Notes under the pieces: model-generated
Told to the model about the DNA's origin: nothing
What the model saw: only the letters and a program-made list of their open reading frames with translations
Database searches by the model: none
Position numbers and translations under genes: made by a program
Assembly: GCF_037996825.1 (NCBI RefSeq)
Contig: NZ_JBBNAC010000001.1
Location: 186,001-250,000, forward strand
Source of the DNA: Bdellovibrio sp. BCCA
GTDB taxonomy: Bacteria > Bdellovibrionota > Bdellovibrionia > Bdellovibrionales > Bdellovibrionaceae
DNA length: 64,000 nt
Direction of reading: 5' to 3'
Shown here: positions 10,179-18,665 of the stretch, piece by piece
How positions within the stretch are numbered: position 1 is the first letter of the stretch
Layout of the letters: every line of letters begins with the position of its first letter

Positions 10179-10793
10179 ATGACGTCCCAGAAGTCTAATA
10201 AGGAAAGATCCATGTTCTTCGCCTTGCTGCTCTTTATTGGAGCGGCAGGATTGATCTTTGCTTATCTGGGAGCTGAAGATCCAAAGCCTAAGGTGGTTGG
10301 ACCTGCGCCGACGGCGAAATCAGAAAAGTATGAAAAGTCCGTGAACAGACACCTGATGTTCACAAATGAAAAGATGGAGTTGGAACGCCAGCGCATGCAA
10401 GTGGAAAACGCTCGCTTACTCAATACCGATTTCAATTCTACTCAACCGCAAAGAGCTTATCAAAACGAAAACCATTTGGATCTTTCCTCGGATACTCGCG
10501 CTCAAGAGTTGGCCAATGAATTAGGGCGTGGAGAAAAACAAGAAGAATATGCAACTCCTCACGATGTCGTTCAGAGAGAGCTTTTCAATGCTCAGCAAAT
10601 GCGTGAATATTCGCAAGCCTACAAAGAAGAATACGCACGCCAGTTTGTAGAAAACGCACGCCGTGGCGGTTACAAAGTTATATTAAGTGAAGATCTCACT
10701 CGTGTGATTTCTGTGACTCCACTTCGTAATCCAAGCCAATCAGTGAATACGAACATGCAGTTGTTCGGTTCTGGCAGTGAAGCTCTTCAGTAA
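10179..10793 (+). CDS. membrane-anchored hypothetical protein
   Basis: A cytoplasmic N-terminus of about 11 residues, one membrane helix (about 12-31, MFFALLLFIGAAGLIFAYLG), then about 170 residues rich in charged and Gln/Asn residues with a coiled-coil-like stretch (EKMELERQRMQVENARLL). The C-terminal part (about 140-185) has the pattern REYSQAYKEEYARQFVENA then GGYKVILSEDLTRVISV. No family recognised. Start ATG at 10179 is preceded by AAGG. It converges with the RadC-like gene, overlapping by 7 bp. Probably periplasmic and anchored in the inner membrane (inference from topology). Confidence 0.7.
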   Translation: MTSQKSNKERSMFFALLLFIGAAGLIFAYLGAEDPKPKVVGPAPTAKSEKYEKSVNRHLMFTNEKMELERQRMQVENARLLNTDFNSTQPQRAYQNENHLDLSSDTRAQELANELGRGEKQEEYATPHDVVQRELFNAQQMREYSQAYKEEYARQFVENARRGGYKVILSEDLTRVISVTPLRNPSQSVNTNMQLFGSGSEALQ

Positions 10794-11197
10794 AGATACA
10801 GATCCTTATTCTTCTTCCATTTTTTAAAATGCCCGTGATCAGCCATGCTGTAGTACTGCGTTTTTGTCATGACGATGTGATCGTTGAGAGGAATTTGTAG
10901 AAGTACTGAAGCCTGATGAATTTTTCGAGTAAGAATAAGATCTTGTTCCGAGGGGAGCACTTGGTCACTGGGATGGTTGTGCGCCATGATAAAAGAACTC
11001 GCGTTGCACAATATGAGAATTCTAAAAATATCTCGCGGATGTACCAGGCAGTGATCTGCCGTGCCACGAAAAACCATTTCAATTTTAATAGCTTCCATTT
11101 GTGAGTTGAGTGCAATCAGCCACACTTCCTCGGCATAAGGATTGATTTGTGCGCGGAGACATTCAAAAGCTTGGAGACTTGAGGACACTTCAGACAT
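10787..11197 (-). CDS. RadC-like JAB/MPN domain protein
   Basis: The 136-aa protein is essentially one JAB (JAMM) metalloprotease-fold domain of the RadC family. Metal-binding pattern HNHPSDQVLPSEQD is at residues 73-86 (His73, His75, Asp86). It lacks the N-terminal helix-hairpin-helix region of full-length RadC (about 220 aa), so it is the short form. The biochemical role of RadC proteins is not settled: they were named for DNA repair, and short forms are frequent on mobile elements. It stands alone between a membrane protein and the LpoB gene. Confidence 0.85.
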   Translation of the reverse strand: MSEVSSSLQAFECLRAQINPYAEEVWLIALNSQMEAIKIEMVFRGTADHCLVHPRDIFRILILCNASSFIMAHNHPSDQVLPSEQDLILTRKIHQASVLLQIPLNDHIVMTKTQYYSMADHGHFKKWKKNKDLYLY

Positions 11198-11331
11198 GTT
11201 TTTTTCAAGTGCAAATTAAACGTGTTTCCAGAGACGAAATAAAGCGTTTCTAGAGGTCGGTTTGGGACTTGCGTGTCCGAAAACATCGACATAGACTTTG
11301 GGGGTATGTCCCTTAGGGGTAGGAAGGTATT

Positions 11332-11931
11332 ATGAAAAAGAATCTTACATTGGCAGCTCTTTCTCTTTCTTTTTTAGCGGTAACAAGTTGCGGTCCTAAA
11401 GCGTTTGTTAAGGGTCAGTACGATGACGTGAATCGTGAAAACTTGATGAACGACCAGTGGTCTGAGACTGATATGCAAAAAGCAGTTGCCGATCTTGTCG
11501 CAAGCTTGATGCAATCTCCAGCGATCAACCAAGCTAAAAAAATGCCAGTAGTGATGGTGACGGGTTTGCAAAACAAAACAAGCGAACACATCGACACTCA
11601 AAGCATCATGGACATGGTTCGTGTTGAACTTATGAAATCAGGTAAAGTCGGTTTCATCGATAAAGAGGCTCGTCAAGATATCGCTGATGAATACAACTAT
11701 CAAAACTCAGGCATGGTGGCAGACGAATCTAAAAAAGGCCCAGGTGGCCAAGTTGGAGCTGACTTCATCATCAACGGACGTTTGGATTCCATCGTTCAAG
11801 AAGTTGGAAAAGACAAGTCTGTATACTACAAACTGACTTTGAATTTGACGAATCTAAAAAGCAGCATGATCACTTGGTCTGATCAAAAACAAATTCGTAA
11901 AACATTTAAGAAAAAATCTATTGGTCTTTAA
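11332..11931 (+). CDS. lpoB: LpoB-like lipoprotein, penicillin-binding protein activator
   Basis: Signal peptide with lipobox (AVTSC, Cys at about residue 20) and one LpoB/COG3417-type domain: PVVMVTGLQNKTSEHID, later KVGFIDKEARQDIADEYNYQ and GADFIINGRLDSIVQ. LpoB proteins are anchored in the outer membrane and reach through peptidoglycan to stimulate class A penicillin-binding proteins (family knowledge). Length of 199 aa is typical. The COG3014 lipoprotein gene follows after 4 bp, a pairing seen in many proteobacteria, which supports the assignment. Confidence 0.88.
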   Translation: MKKNLTLAALSLSFLAVTSCGPKAFVKGQYDDVNRENLMNDQWSETDMQKAVADLVASLMQSPAINQAKKMPVVMVTGLQNKTSEHIDTQSIMDMVRVELMKSGKVGFIDKEARQDIADEYNYQNSGMVADESKKGPGGQVGADFIINGRLDSIVQEVGKDKSVYYKLTLNLTNLKSSMITWSDQKQIRKTFKKKSIGL

Positions 11932-11935
11932 TTAA

Positions 11936-13177
11936 ATGAAACGTTTTTCACAAAGACTCACGCCTGTCGTGGGTCTTTTTTTTCTTCTAAATCTCTTAGG
12001 GTGTGCGACTTACCAAAGCAAAGTTCAAAGCGCACGCGAGGCCCTGTCTCGTCGTGATTTTGATAAAGCTCTGACGGAGCTAAAACCCTTGGCGGAGAAG
12101 GAAAATGACGACCAACTGGTCTATCTTTTGGATTACGGAGTGGCTTTGCAAGTCGCCGGAAAACTCAAAGAAAGTAATGAGATTTTTTTAAAAGCCGACC
12201 GCTTGGCTGAAATGGTGGACTACCAGTCTGTCTCTCGTATTGCGGGTTCTTTAGCCTTGAATGAAGAAATGGTTCAGTACAAGGGCGACACTTTTGAAAA
12301 GATCTTTATTAACGCGTATCTTGCGATGAATTTTTTAGAGATGGGCCAATTAGATGATGCCCTCGTAGAGGCCCGTCGTATCAATGAAAAATATCTTAAA
12401 TACCGTGCAGATGAAAAGAAGGCTTTTGAACTCAATTCGTTCAGCAAATATTTGTCAGCGGTGATTTGGGAAGCCAGCCGCAATTACGATGATGCTTACA
12501 TCGCTTACAATGAAGCATATAAAATTGATCCAACGATTTCGACCATTCACGAAGACTTGATTCGGTCGGCAAAACTTGCGCGTCGTATGGATACCTATCA
12601 GAGTTGGAAAAAACAGTTTCCTGAAGTGAAGGAACAATCTTCTTGGTATGAAAAAAACCTGGGCGAGCTTGTCGTGATTTATCAGCAGGGGTGGGGACCA
12701 AGAAAGGTCGCGAGCCCCAATGAATATCGTTTTCCCACGTTGATGCCGACGTACAGTGAAACTCAGCAAGCGCGCGTAGATATCGAACAAAAATCTTATT
12801 TAAGTCGCGAAGTCTATGACGTGCAAAAAGCGGCTATCGAAACTTTGCGTGATGACCAGGGGATCCTGATTGCAAAACGCATTGGCGGTATCGCTACAAA
12901 AGCGGTTCTTTCGGATCAAGTACGACAAAAGAACGAACTCTTGGGAAGTCTTACTTGGATCGCTTTAAATGTCGCCGATCGCGCGGATGTACGTCAGTGG
13001 TCGACGTTGCCACAGACAATTCAAATGATTCGCATCCCACTTGCGGCGGGAAAATATAAATTCAATATCGAAGGATTAAACTCTTCCGGCGGATACACGA
13101 CGGAGAGTCTTGAGAATCAGGAAGTCGAAATCAAAGCCGGACAAAAGAAATTCATCGTCTGGCGCTCGTTAAAGTAA
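11936..13177 (+). CDS. COG3014-family TPR lipoprotein
   Basis: Signal peptide with lipobox (NLLGC) and about 390 mature residues. The first half is built of TPR-like helical pairs (AREALSRRDFDKALTEL, LVYLLDYGVALQVAGKLKESNEIF, DDALVEARRINEKYLKY, YDDAYIAYNEAYKIDP). The second half carries the part of COG3014 proteins with VYQQGWGPRKVASPNEYRFP. It follows the LpoB gene by 4 bp, so both lipoproteins are likely made together and may act in the same envelope complex. Its exact biochemical role is unknown in the family. Confidence 0.85.
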   Translation: MKRFSQRLTPVVGLFFLLNLLGCATYQSKVQSAREALSRRDFDKALTELKPLAEKENDDQLVYLLDYGVALQVAGKLKESNEIFLKADRLAEMVDYQSVSRIAGSLALNEEMVQYKGDTFEKIFINAYLAMNFLEMGQLDDALVEARRINEKYLKYRADEKKAFELNSFSKYLSAVIWEASRNYDDAYIAYNEAYKIDPTISTIHEDLIRSAKLARRMDTYQSWKKQFPEVKEQSSWYEKNLGELVVIYQQGWGPRKVASPNEYRFPTLMPTYSETQQARVDIEQKSYLSREVYDVQKAAIETLRDDQGILIAKRIGGIATKAVLSDQVRQKNELLGSLTWIALNVADRADVRQWSTLPQTIQMIRIPLAAGKYKFNIEGLNSSGGYTTESLENQEVEIKAGQKKFIVWRSLK

Positions 13178-14032
13178 TTATTTTTGTATTCGAATCTTGG
13201 TGCCCTCGTGTATTTGGTCACCAGGAAAAAGAATGACCTCTTCGCCTTCCTGCAATCCACTTTGAACCAAAGCATCAGTTTCATTCTTTTTTGCAATAGA
13301 CAAGGTTTTTAATCGTGCGCGTTTGTCTTTGACGACATAAACGGCCCAATTGTTTTCTTGCTTGAATAAGGCCCCTAGTGGAACTGTTAAAACATTGTTG
13401 GACGTGTATAGAGTGATGAAAAGTTCCACGTGAAAGTTATCGCCAATGCGGGCGTTGGGCCGATTGATGAATTGAACGTAAACTTCTGTTTTTTCTTCTT
13501 CAATTCCTAAGGCAGAGAGTTTCATAAACCCTGCACGACTGATCCGGCTGACTTTGGCCTCCACAGCTTCTTCATTGCCAATGCCGGTAACTTTTGTTTC
13601 TGCCCCTTCGGGAATTCTTACGGCATCTGTGGTTAAAACCTCAGCGACAATCTCCAGGTTGTCTGGATCGATAACATCAACAATGGGCTCACCTCTTAAA
13701 ATGGGCCCTGCAGATTCACGATAGACCTTAGAGATAACGCCGGTCATGGGGCTGACGACATCTTTTCTGATATCCCAGAATAAAGTTGTGATTCGTTGTC
13801 CTTTTTCAACATTGTCTCCGACTTGAAGATCCACGCGTTCTAAGTCGCCAGTGGCGTATGCTACGACGGTCATTTTTGTTTTGGATTTGATGGTACCATC
13901 GACGCGAAGATGTTCTTCAAAAGATCCCCGCTTTACCAAGGAGGTTTGCACAGATACAGGTTGCTCTCGAAATAAGATCCAGAGACTTACCAGCAAAAGT
14001 ATACACAAAGCTCCGTACACGAATTTTTTCAT
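13178..14032 (-). CDS. HlyD/MacA-like periplasmic adaptor subunit
   Basis: 284-aa membrane fusion protein. One N-terminal membrane anchor (YGALCILLLVSLWILF), a barrel-sandwich domain split in two halves (TVVAYATGDLERVDLQVGD and SPMTGVISKVYRESAGPILRG), and a beta-barrel domain with TKVTGIGNEEAVEAKVSRIS, ending with a membrane-proximal domain (TDALVQSGLQEGEEVILFP). There is almost no alpha-hairpin between the lipoyl halves, so it resembles short adaptors of ABC exporters. Last gene of a minus-strand operon with permease and ATPase; the gap to the permease is 4 bp. Confidence 0.88.
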   Translation of the reverse strand: MKKFVYGALCILLLVSLWILFREQPVSVQTSLVKRGSFEEHLRVDGTIKSKTKMTVVAYATGDLERVDLQVGDNVEKGQRITTLFWDIRKDVVSPMTGVISKVYRESAGPILRGEPIVDVIDPDNLEIVAEVLTTDAVRIPEGAETKVTGIGNEEAVEAKVSRISRAGFMKLSALGIEEEKTEVYVQFINRPNARIGDNFHVELFITLYTSNNVLTVPLGALFKQENNWAVYVVKDKRARLKTLSIAKKNETDALVQSGLQEGEEVILFPGDQIHEGTKIRIQK

Positions 14033-14036
14033 GTGT

Positions 14037-16397
14037 TTACTCCCGAGCTTTCAGAGCTTCTGTCATGCTGAGGGATCGAACTTTGGTAAGTAAAAACCAA
14101 CCCGTTAGAAAATAAGTTAACACAATAACGGTAACGGCGAGAGCGTAAGTTTTAATGTCAATTACCAGTGGAAAATTAAACGTGTCAGTGTGGATCCACT
14201 TAGTACTGAGGTAAGACAAACCATAACCCAGGAAAAGTCCCGGTGGTAAAGCAAGACACACTTGGATGCCCATTTCCAAATAGAGAATCCGAAAAACTTC
14301 CGGCGTTTTAAAGCCCATAATTCTCATGCTGGCCAACTCCCAGGCCTTTTCGGAAAGATTGATGCGAGACATGTTAAATAAAACGGCTCCCGAGATTGTG
14401 ATGGCAAATGCCACAAGGATCATGGTGAATGTCAATATCATTCCTGAAAGAGTGGCGTTGAAACTTTCAAATAGAAGTCTTTTTACGGTCACGGAGGCCA
14501 CTTCAGGAAATTGTTTAAGCCGGATGTAGATCTGTTCCGCCATGCCTGGGTCCATGCGTGCATAGACGGAACTGATGCTGGGGGTTTCTGAAATCCAGTG
14601 ATGTAGATCAGTCCTTGTCGCGTAAATAGAGGAACCTACAATGTCATCAACAAATCCTCCAACAACGGCGGAAAAATCGGGATGACTTTTGTCGGCCAGC
14701 TCAAAGGTTACGGTATCACCTTCTTGAAGACCGAACTTCTTTTGAAAGTAGGCGCTTAACAGCACCTGACCATCTTTGAATTTTATGGGTTCTCCCTGAC
14801 GATTAAGAATACGCCGCAATGTTGAAACTCCATCGGGCGAAGCAATCACGGAATCTTTTTTAAAATTTTTAAAATGCAGTCTGACTGGAATGGACCGGAC
14901 ACCTTCGACCATGAAAATTCCAGGAATTCTTTCGATTTCAGAAAGAACGTCCAGCTTCCGGGGATGATTAAAATTGATTTCTAAATCCTCGCGTTGGCTT
15001 TCTTGAAACTGTCTTTGGATGACAAAATCGATGATGTCGGACCAAAAACTTCCGTTTACCAAAATCGCGGTGGAAGCACAAATGCCAAGAATAGAAAGAA
15101 AGGATCGCCAGGGACGCGAAAGAATATTCCTCAGAATTATTTTAACCTGAGTTTTTCTGGAGGCAATCAAACCTTCTTTTTCTAAAAAGCTGCGATGAAA
15201 CCTTGATGGTGTTGGGGGACGCATGGCTTCGGCGGGATTTAGGGCAAAAACCTCTAGCAGAGAAAAAGAAGAAGCGAGCCAACCTGGAACTAAGCCTGCG
15301 ACGATGCCAAGAAGAATAGCCTGGCGCGAAAGTGAGAAGCTGATCTGAGGAAATCTGAAATAACGTTCGTATAAAACCGCATACCATTCTCCAATACCTT
15401 GTGCAAAAAGGATGGAAGGCAGAATGCCCAGAAGTAAAATAATGGTGACCAGTTTCCAATAATAAATAATTAGTTCCCTAGAAGAATACCCCAAGGATTT
15501 AAGTGCCGCGATCTGTGTGCGTTGAAGTCCGATCAACCGACTCATGACCGTGTGAAGTATAAAGGCCGCGACGACAATAAAAATTCCGGGAACAACTGAA
15601 GACATGGATTTTTGTTGTCGAATTTCATCTTGAACAAAAAGATGACTGATCTGGCGACTGCGATCGTAAGATCCGACACTGCCATAGGGTGCAAGCAGAA
15701 TGTCGAGACTCTTTTGCGACCTCTCAAGACTGGCTCCAGGCGTGACTTTGACGACAAGACTGTTAAAAGCGCCTTGCATATCAGACAATCTTTCAAGGTC
15801 TTCGTGAAGCATCCAAAGAACTCCGAAGTGCAAGTCGTCAGGGAAAAGTGCCACCGGGCTGAGGGCGTAAACGTATTCAGGAGACAAACCAATACCGGAC
15901 ACTTGCAGACGTCGTTTTTGTCCTTTCAAAGAAACAAAAAAGGAATTCCCAGGATTTAGATGATGGGCCTTAGCAAAACTTTCGTGAACCAAGACTTCAA
16001 TAGTGCTGCTTTTCTCAGGCCAACGGCCTTGGCGAAGATATATTTTGTTAATCAAAGAGTTTGGTGAGTATGAAATGAAACGCCCTAAGGCGGGTTCTTT
16101 TTGACCGGGAATATCTAGCAGAGCATCTTCGACCAGACGTCCCTCGGCGATGTCGACCCCGTCGATATTCCGGATGGATTTTATCAGACTTTGCGGAGCA
16201 CGGACCACATCTGCAAAGAGATCTGCAAATTGATATTGTTCATAATAAGAGTGTTGGGTTTCACGCAAAGAAGTATAAGCGCTCCACGAAGCAACTAGGA
16301 CAGTGACCCCGCAAGCGACAAGAATCGCCATCGTGATAATTTGGATGCGAAGAGTTTTAAGATCGCGAAGAAGTTTTCTGGAGAGGGCCTTCACCAA
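14037..16397 (-). CDS. ABC transporter permease with two FtsX domains
   Basis: 786 residues with an N-terminal membrane helix (about 17-38), a periplasmic domain of about 220 residues, a three-helix FtsX block (about 270-385), a second helix and periplasmic domain (about 430-640), and a final three-helix block (about 655-775). This is the double-FtsX layout of long MacB/LolE-superfamily permeases. The start overlaps the end of the ATPase gene by 7 bp. Together with the ATPase and adaptor it likely forms a mechanotransmission-type exporter; the substrate is unknown and no outer membrane channel gene is adjacent. Confidence 0.9.
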   Translation of the reverse strand: MVKALSRKLLRDLKTLRIQIITMAILVACGVTVLVASWSAYTSLRETQHSYYEQYQFADLFADVVRAPQSLIKSIRNIDGVDIAEGRLVEDALLDIPGQKEPALGRFISYSPNSLINKIYLRQGRWPEKSSTIEVLVHESFAKAHHLNPGNSFFVSLKGQKRRLQVSGIGLSPEYVYALSPVALFPDDLHFGVLWMLHEDLERLSDMQGAFNSLVVKVTPGASLERSQKSLDILLAPYGSVGSYDRSRQISHLFVQDEIRQQKSMSSVVPGIFIVVAAFILHTVMSRLIGLQRTQIAALKSLGYSSRELIIYYWKLVTIILLLGILPSILFAQGIGEWYAVLYERYFRFPQISFSLSRQAILLGIVAGLVPGWLASSFSLLEVFALNPAEAMRPPTPSRFHRSFLEKEGLIASRKTQVKIILRNILSRPWRSFLSILGICASTAILVNGSFWSDIIDFVIQRQFQESQREDLEINFNHPRKLDVLSEIERIPGIFMVEGVRSIPVRLHFKNFKKDSVIASPDGVSTLRRILNRQGEPIKFKDGQVLLSAYFQKKFGLQEGDTVTFELADKSHPDFSAVVGGFVDDIVGSSIYATRTDLHHWISETPSISSVYARMDPGMAEQIYIRLKQFPEVASVTVKRLLFESFNATLSGMILTFTMILVAFAITISGAVLFNMSRINLSEKAWELASMRIMGFKTPEVFRILYLEMGIQVCLALPPGLFLGYGLSYLSTKWIHTDTFNFPLVIDIKTYALAVTVIVLTYFLTGWFLLTKVRSLSMTEALKARE

Positions 16398-17104
16398 AAA
16401 ACCTCATCAATATGAACTTTCTGAGAGTTTATCTGTTGTTTGATAATCTTGCCGTCCCCAAGATATAGAACGCGATCTGCAAGTCCTGCGATGGCAGAGT
16501 TGTGGGTGATAACAACAACCAAAGTTCCCAACTCCCGGTGGACTTTGTCGATGGCTTGCAAAACAAGTTTCCCAGTCTGTAAATCCAATGCGCCGGTAGG
16601 CTCATCACAAAGAAGAATTTCAGGACGTTTTGCGATGGCGCGAGCGATGGCTACGCGCTGCTGTTCACCTCCCGAAAGTTGGGATGGAAAAAAGTCTTTT
16701 CGTGGTTCAAGACCCACTAAGCTTAGTGCTTCCACGGCACGGAGAGGATTGATGGAAATATCTGTGACTAACTCTACATTTTCTTGCGCGGATAAGTTGG
16801 GAATGAGGTTATAGAACTGAAAGACGAATCCAACATGGTCTCTTCTGTATACTGTCAGATCTTTGTCCGAGGCTCCTGTCAAAATATGATCTTTATAGCG
16901 GACATCACCAGAGGAAGGAGTATCCAGTCCTCCGAGAATATTAAGCAAAGTGGATTTTCCGCTTCCTGAAGCACCTAAGAGGACAACGAATTCCCCAGCG
17001 AAGAGTTCAAGATCAACGCCACGAAGAGCTTCAATTCTGACTTCGCCCATCAGATATTCTTTTTTTAAATCATGACTAATAAGAACAGGTACGGAGGAGG
17101 CCAT
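16391..17104 (-). CDS. ABC transporter ATP-binding protein (LolD/MacB type)
   Basis: Complete ATPase: Walker [11 protein letters not shown]-loop in [20 protein letters not shown], signature [15 protein letters not shown], Walker [13 protein letters not shown], and switch His in VVVITHN. The sequence is of the LolD/MacB class. Start ATG at 17104 is chosen because GGAG lies six bases upstream; an ATG at 17116 is in frame. First gene of the ATPase-permease-adaptor operon; energises transport by the FtsX permease. Confidence 0.94.
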   Translation of the reverse strand: MASSVPVLISHDLKKEYLMGEVRIEALRGVDLELFAGEFVVLLGASGSGKSTLLNILGGLDTPSSGDVRYKDHILTGASDKDLTVYRRDHVGFVFQFYNLIPNLSAQENVELVTDISINPLRAVEALSLVGLEPRKDFFPSQLSGGEQQRVAIARAIAKRPEILLCDEPTGALDLQTGKLVLQAIDKVHRELGTLVVVITHNSAIAGLADRVLYLGDGKIIKQQINSQKVHIDEVFW

Positions 17105-17207
17105 GTCTGTCTCCATTCTGCTTCTTGAAATAGTAATTCATGCGTGGCTAAGCGCACTTTAAATAGAAGCAATGTCTGGAGATAAGAGGTGGAGGGGAGA
17201 TGAAAAT

Positions 17208-17234
17208 AAAAAAGGCTCCTTGCGGAGCCTTTTT
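17208..17234 (-). terminator. rho-independent terminator of the phaR-like gene
   Basis: GGCTCC-TTGC-GGAGCC stem flanked by A and T tracts; read on the minus strand it is followed by TTTTTTATTTT, directly behind the gene ending at 17258. Confidence 0.85.
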
Positions 17235-17257
17235 ACGTTTGAAACTGTCAAACTATC

Positions 17258-17803
17258 TTAGTTGTTCAACAAAGAAGTTCCAGGAAGGTTTGGAGTTTCG
17301 TCGTCTTGTTGAAGACCTGGAAGAACAGTCGCTTTTTCAGCAGCTACTTTTGCAGTAGTGTCTGTGTTGTAGCGAGTAGCAGCAGTTGCTACGCGGTTTT
17401 CCAAGTTTTGTTTTACGCTGTCAGTAGAAGCGTTTTCAACAACTGTGTTTACTTGTTGCTTAGTCATGTAGTCCTGAGGGAACGCGCCAAGCTTAGCCAA
17501 GTAACCAGAGATGCTTCCGTTACCGTTCTGGATGATTTCGCGAAGTGTGAAAAGAGGAGCGTATTGAGATGCTTTCTTTTCTGCTTCGAAAATGATCTGA
17601 GTCAAAGTAGCAGCAGTGATATCGTTTTTAGATTTATTATCGATAACCATTACTTCTTCATTTGTACGGATCATTTTAGCGATATCGTCCAAAGTCACAT
17701 AGCAGCTTTGTTGAGTGTCGTAGAGTTTGCGGTTCTGATAGCGCTTGATGATTTTAACTTTAGAATTTGGCTTCGATGTCATTGTTTCGTTTTGGTTGAT
17801 CAA
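17258..17803 (-). CDS. phaR: PhaR-type polyhydroxyalkanoate synthesis regulator
   Basis: The N-terminal DNA-binding domain of PHA accumulation regulators is clear: VKIIKRYQNRKLYDTQQSCY, then VTLDDIAKMIRTNEEVMVID and an adjacent LTQIIFEAEKK stretch. In characterised systems PhaR represses phasin and related genes and is released by PHA granules. The C-terminal third is Ala/Thr-rich and variable. TTG at 17803 has a GGGAGG four bases upstream; an ATG at 17782 also fits the family but has no visible ribosome site. No PHA synthase or phasin gene is in the window, so the regulated genes lie elsewhere or the role has changed. Confidence 0.85.
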   Translation of the reverse strand: MINQNETMTSKPNSKVKIIKRYQNRKLYDTQQSCYVTLDDIAKMIRTNEEVMVIDNKSKNDITAATLTQIIFEAEKKASQYAPLFTLREIIQNGNGSISGYLAKLGAFPQDYMTKQQVNTVVENASTDSVKQNLENRVATAATRYNTDTTAKVAAEKATVLPGLQQDDETPNLPGTSLLNN

Positions 17804-18066
17804 AGTGCCTCCCAATTTGAAATTTCCCCAAAGTCTCAAGGAGATATAAGTGCCTTATGATTCAGCGTCCCCTTGCAGATGGGCGCAACCTATCCCTGCC
17901 GCCACCCCTTGTCAAGGGGTCCTCAAATCAAAAGAAAAGACTCCAGGCGTCAACGATTACGCAAATAAGCATTCGTTTTCCGAACTTTTACAGACCTTTG
18001 TCTAAAGTTTTCTCGAAATTAGGCCGAAATGTACTTAAATGGCCTTTCTTTGCGGGAAGAAATTTA

Positions 18067-18561
18067 ATGAAAAATGAAGAAAAACAAGAGTTTAAGTCAT
18101 CAGGTGTCCTGGCGCTGTTAGGATTGGTTGGCTTTTCGACGGCGATCATTGCGACCCCTTGGAACCGTCAAATGCAGGACTCTCGTATAGAAACTGCCCG
18201 CCAAAAGGCCGAAGTTGTGGGTTACCAGGTTGTGCAAATATATCGCGAGGCATCAAAATCACACCTGCATTCTAACAAGGTCACTGGCCGCAATCCCGCG
18301 TCTGTTGAGGAAAGTAAGGGAATTAACCCCGAAAATCTCCGTAGTACCGGAACTATGGGAATAGACCCCTGGGGGCAACCCTACCATTACAGAATTCTAT
18401 CCACGGATTCTTTAGGCAGAGTGCGCATTCTTGTTTGGTCAGCTGGCCCGAATCAAAAAATCGAAACGGCTGACTTGGACAACGAAGACGCCGCTGTTAA
18501 AGAGCAACCTGTTTATTCTGGGGATGATATGGGGGTCCTTTTGAGCATGGCTCAGAATTAG
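18067..18561 (+). CDS. GspG-like C-terminal domain protein without prepilin motif
   Basis: A 164-aa protein with a membrane helix at about 13-30 (SGVLALLGLVGFSTAII) and a periplasmic region. It contains MGIDPWGQPYHYRILS followed by GRVRILVWSAGPN, the conserved C-terminal pattern of GspG pseudopilins (DPWGxPY and SxGxDG). The N-terminus lacks the GFTLIE prepilin-peptidase site, so it is not a standard pseudopilin. ATG at 18067 is chosen; the open frame continues 70 codons upstream to 17857 through sequence without protein-like character. No other secretion genes are near. Confidence 0.65.
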   Translation: MKNEEKQEFKSSGVLALLGLVGFSTAIIATPWNRQMQDSRIETARQKAEVVGYQVVQIYREASKSHLHSNKVTGRNPASVEESKGINPENLRSTGTMGIDPWGQPYHYRILSTDSLGRVRILVWSAGPNQKIETADLDNEDAAVKEQPVYSGDDMGVLLSMAQN

Positions 18562-18665
18562 GCAGTCCTTATCACGATTTAAGTCGCGATGAGGTCCTGT
18601 CTCAGCATTGTCTCATCAAGAAATTCTCAAAAAAAACCGATCAGCCTAGTGACCAAGGAGATTAA

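Noticed and set aside
9946-10182. Open frame of 78 codons on the plus strand between the pilin and the membrane-anchored protein
   Set aside because: It runs across the upstream region of the divergent pilin, is rich in Arg with no protein-like pattern, and has no ribosome site. Two smaller peptides in other frames (9993-10076 and 10094-10171) are equally unsupported.
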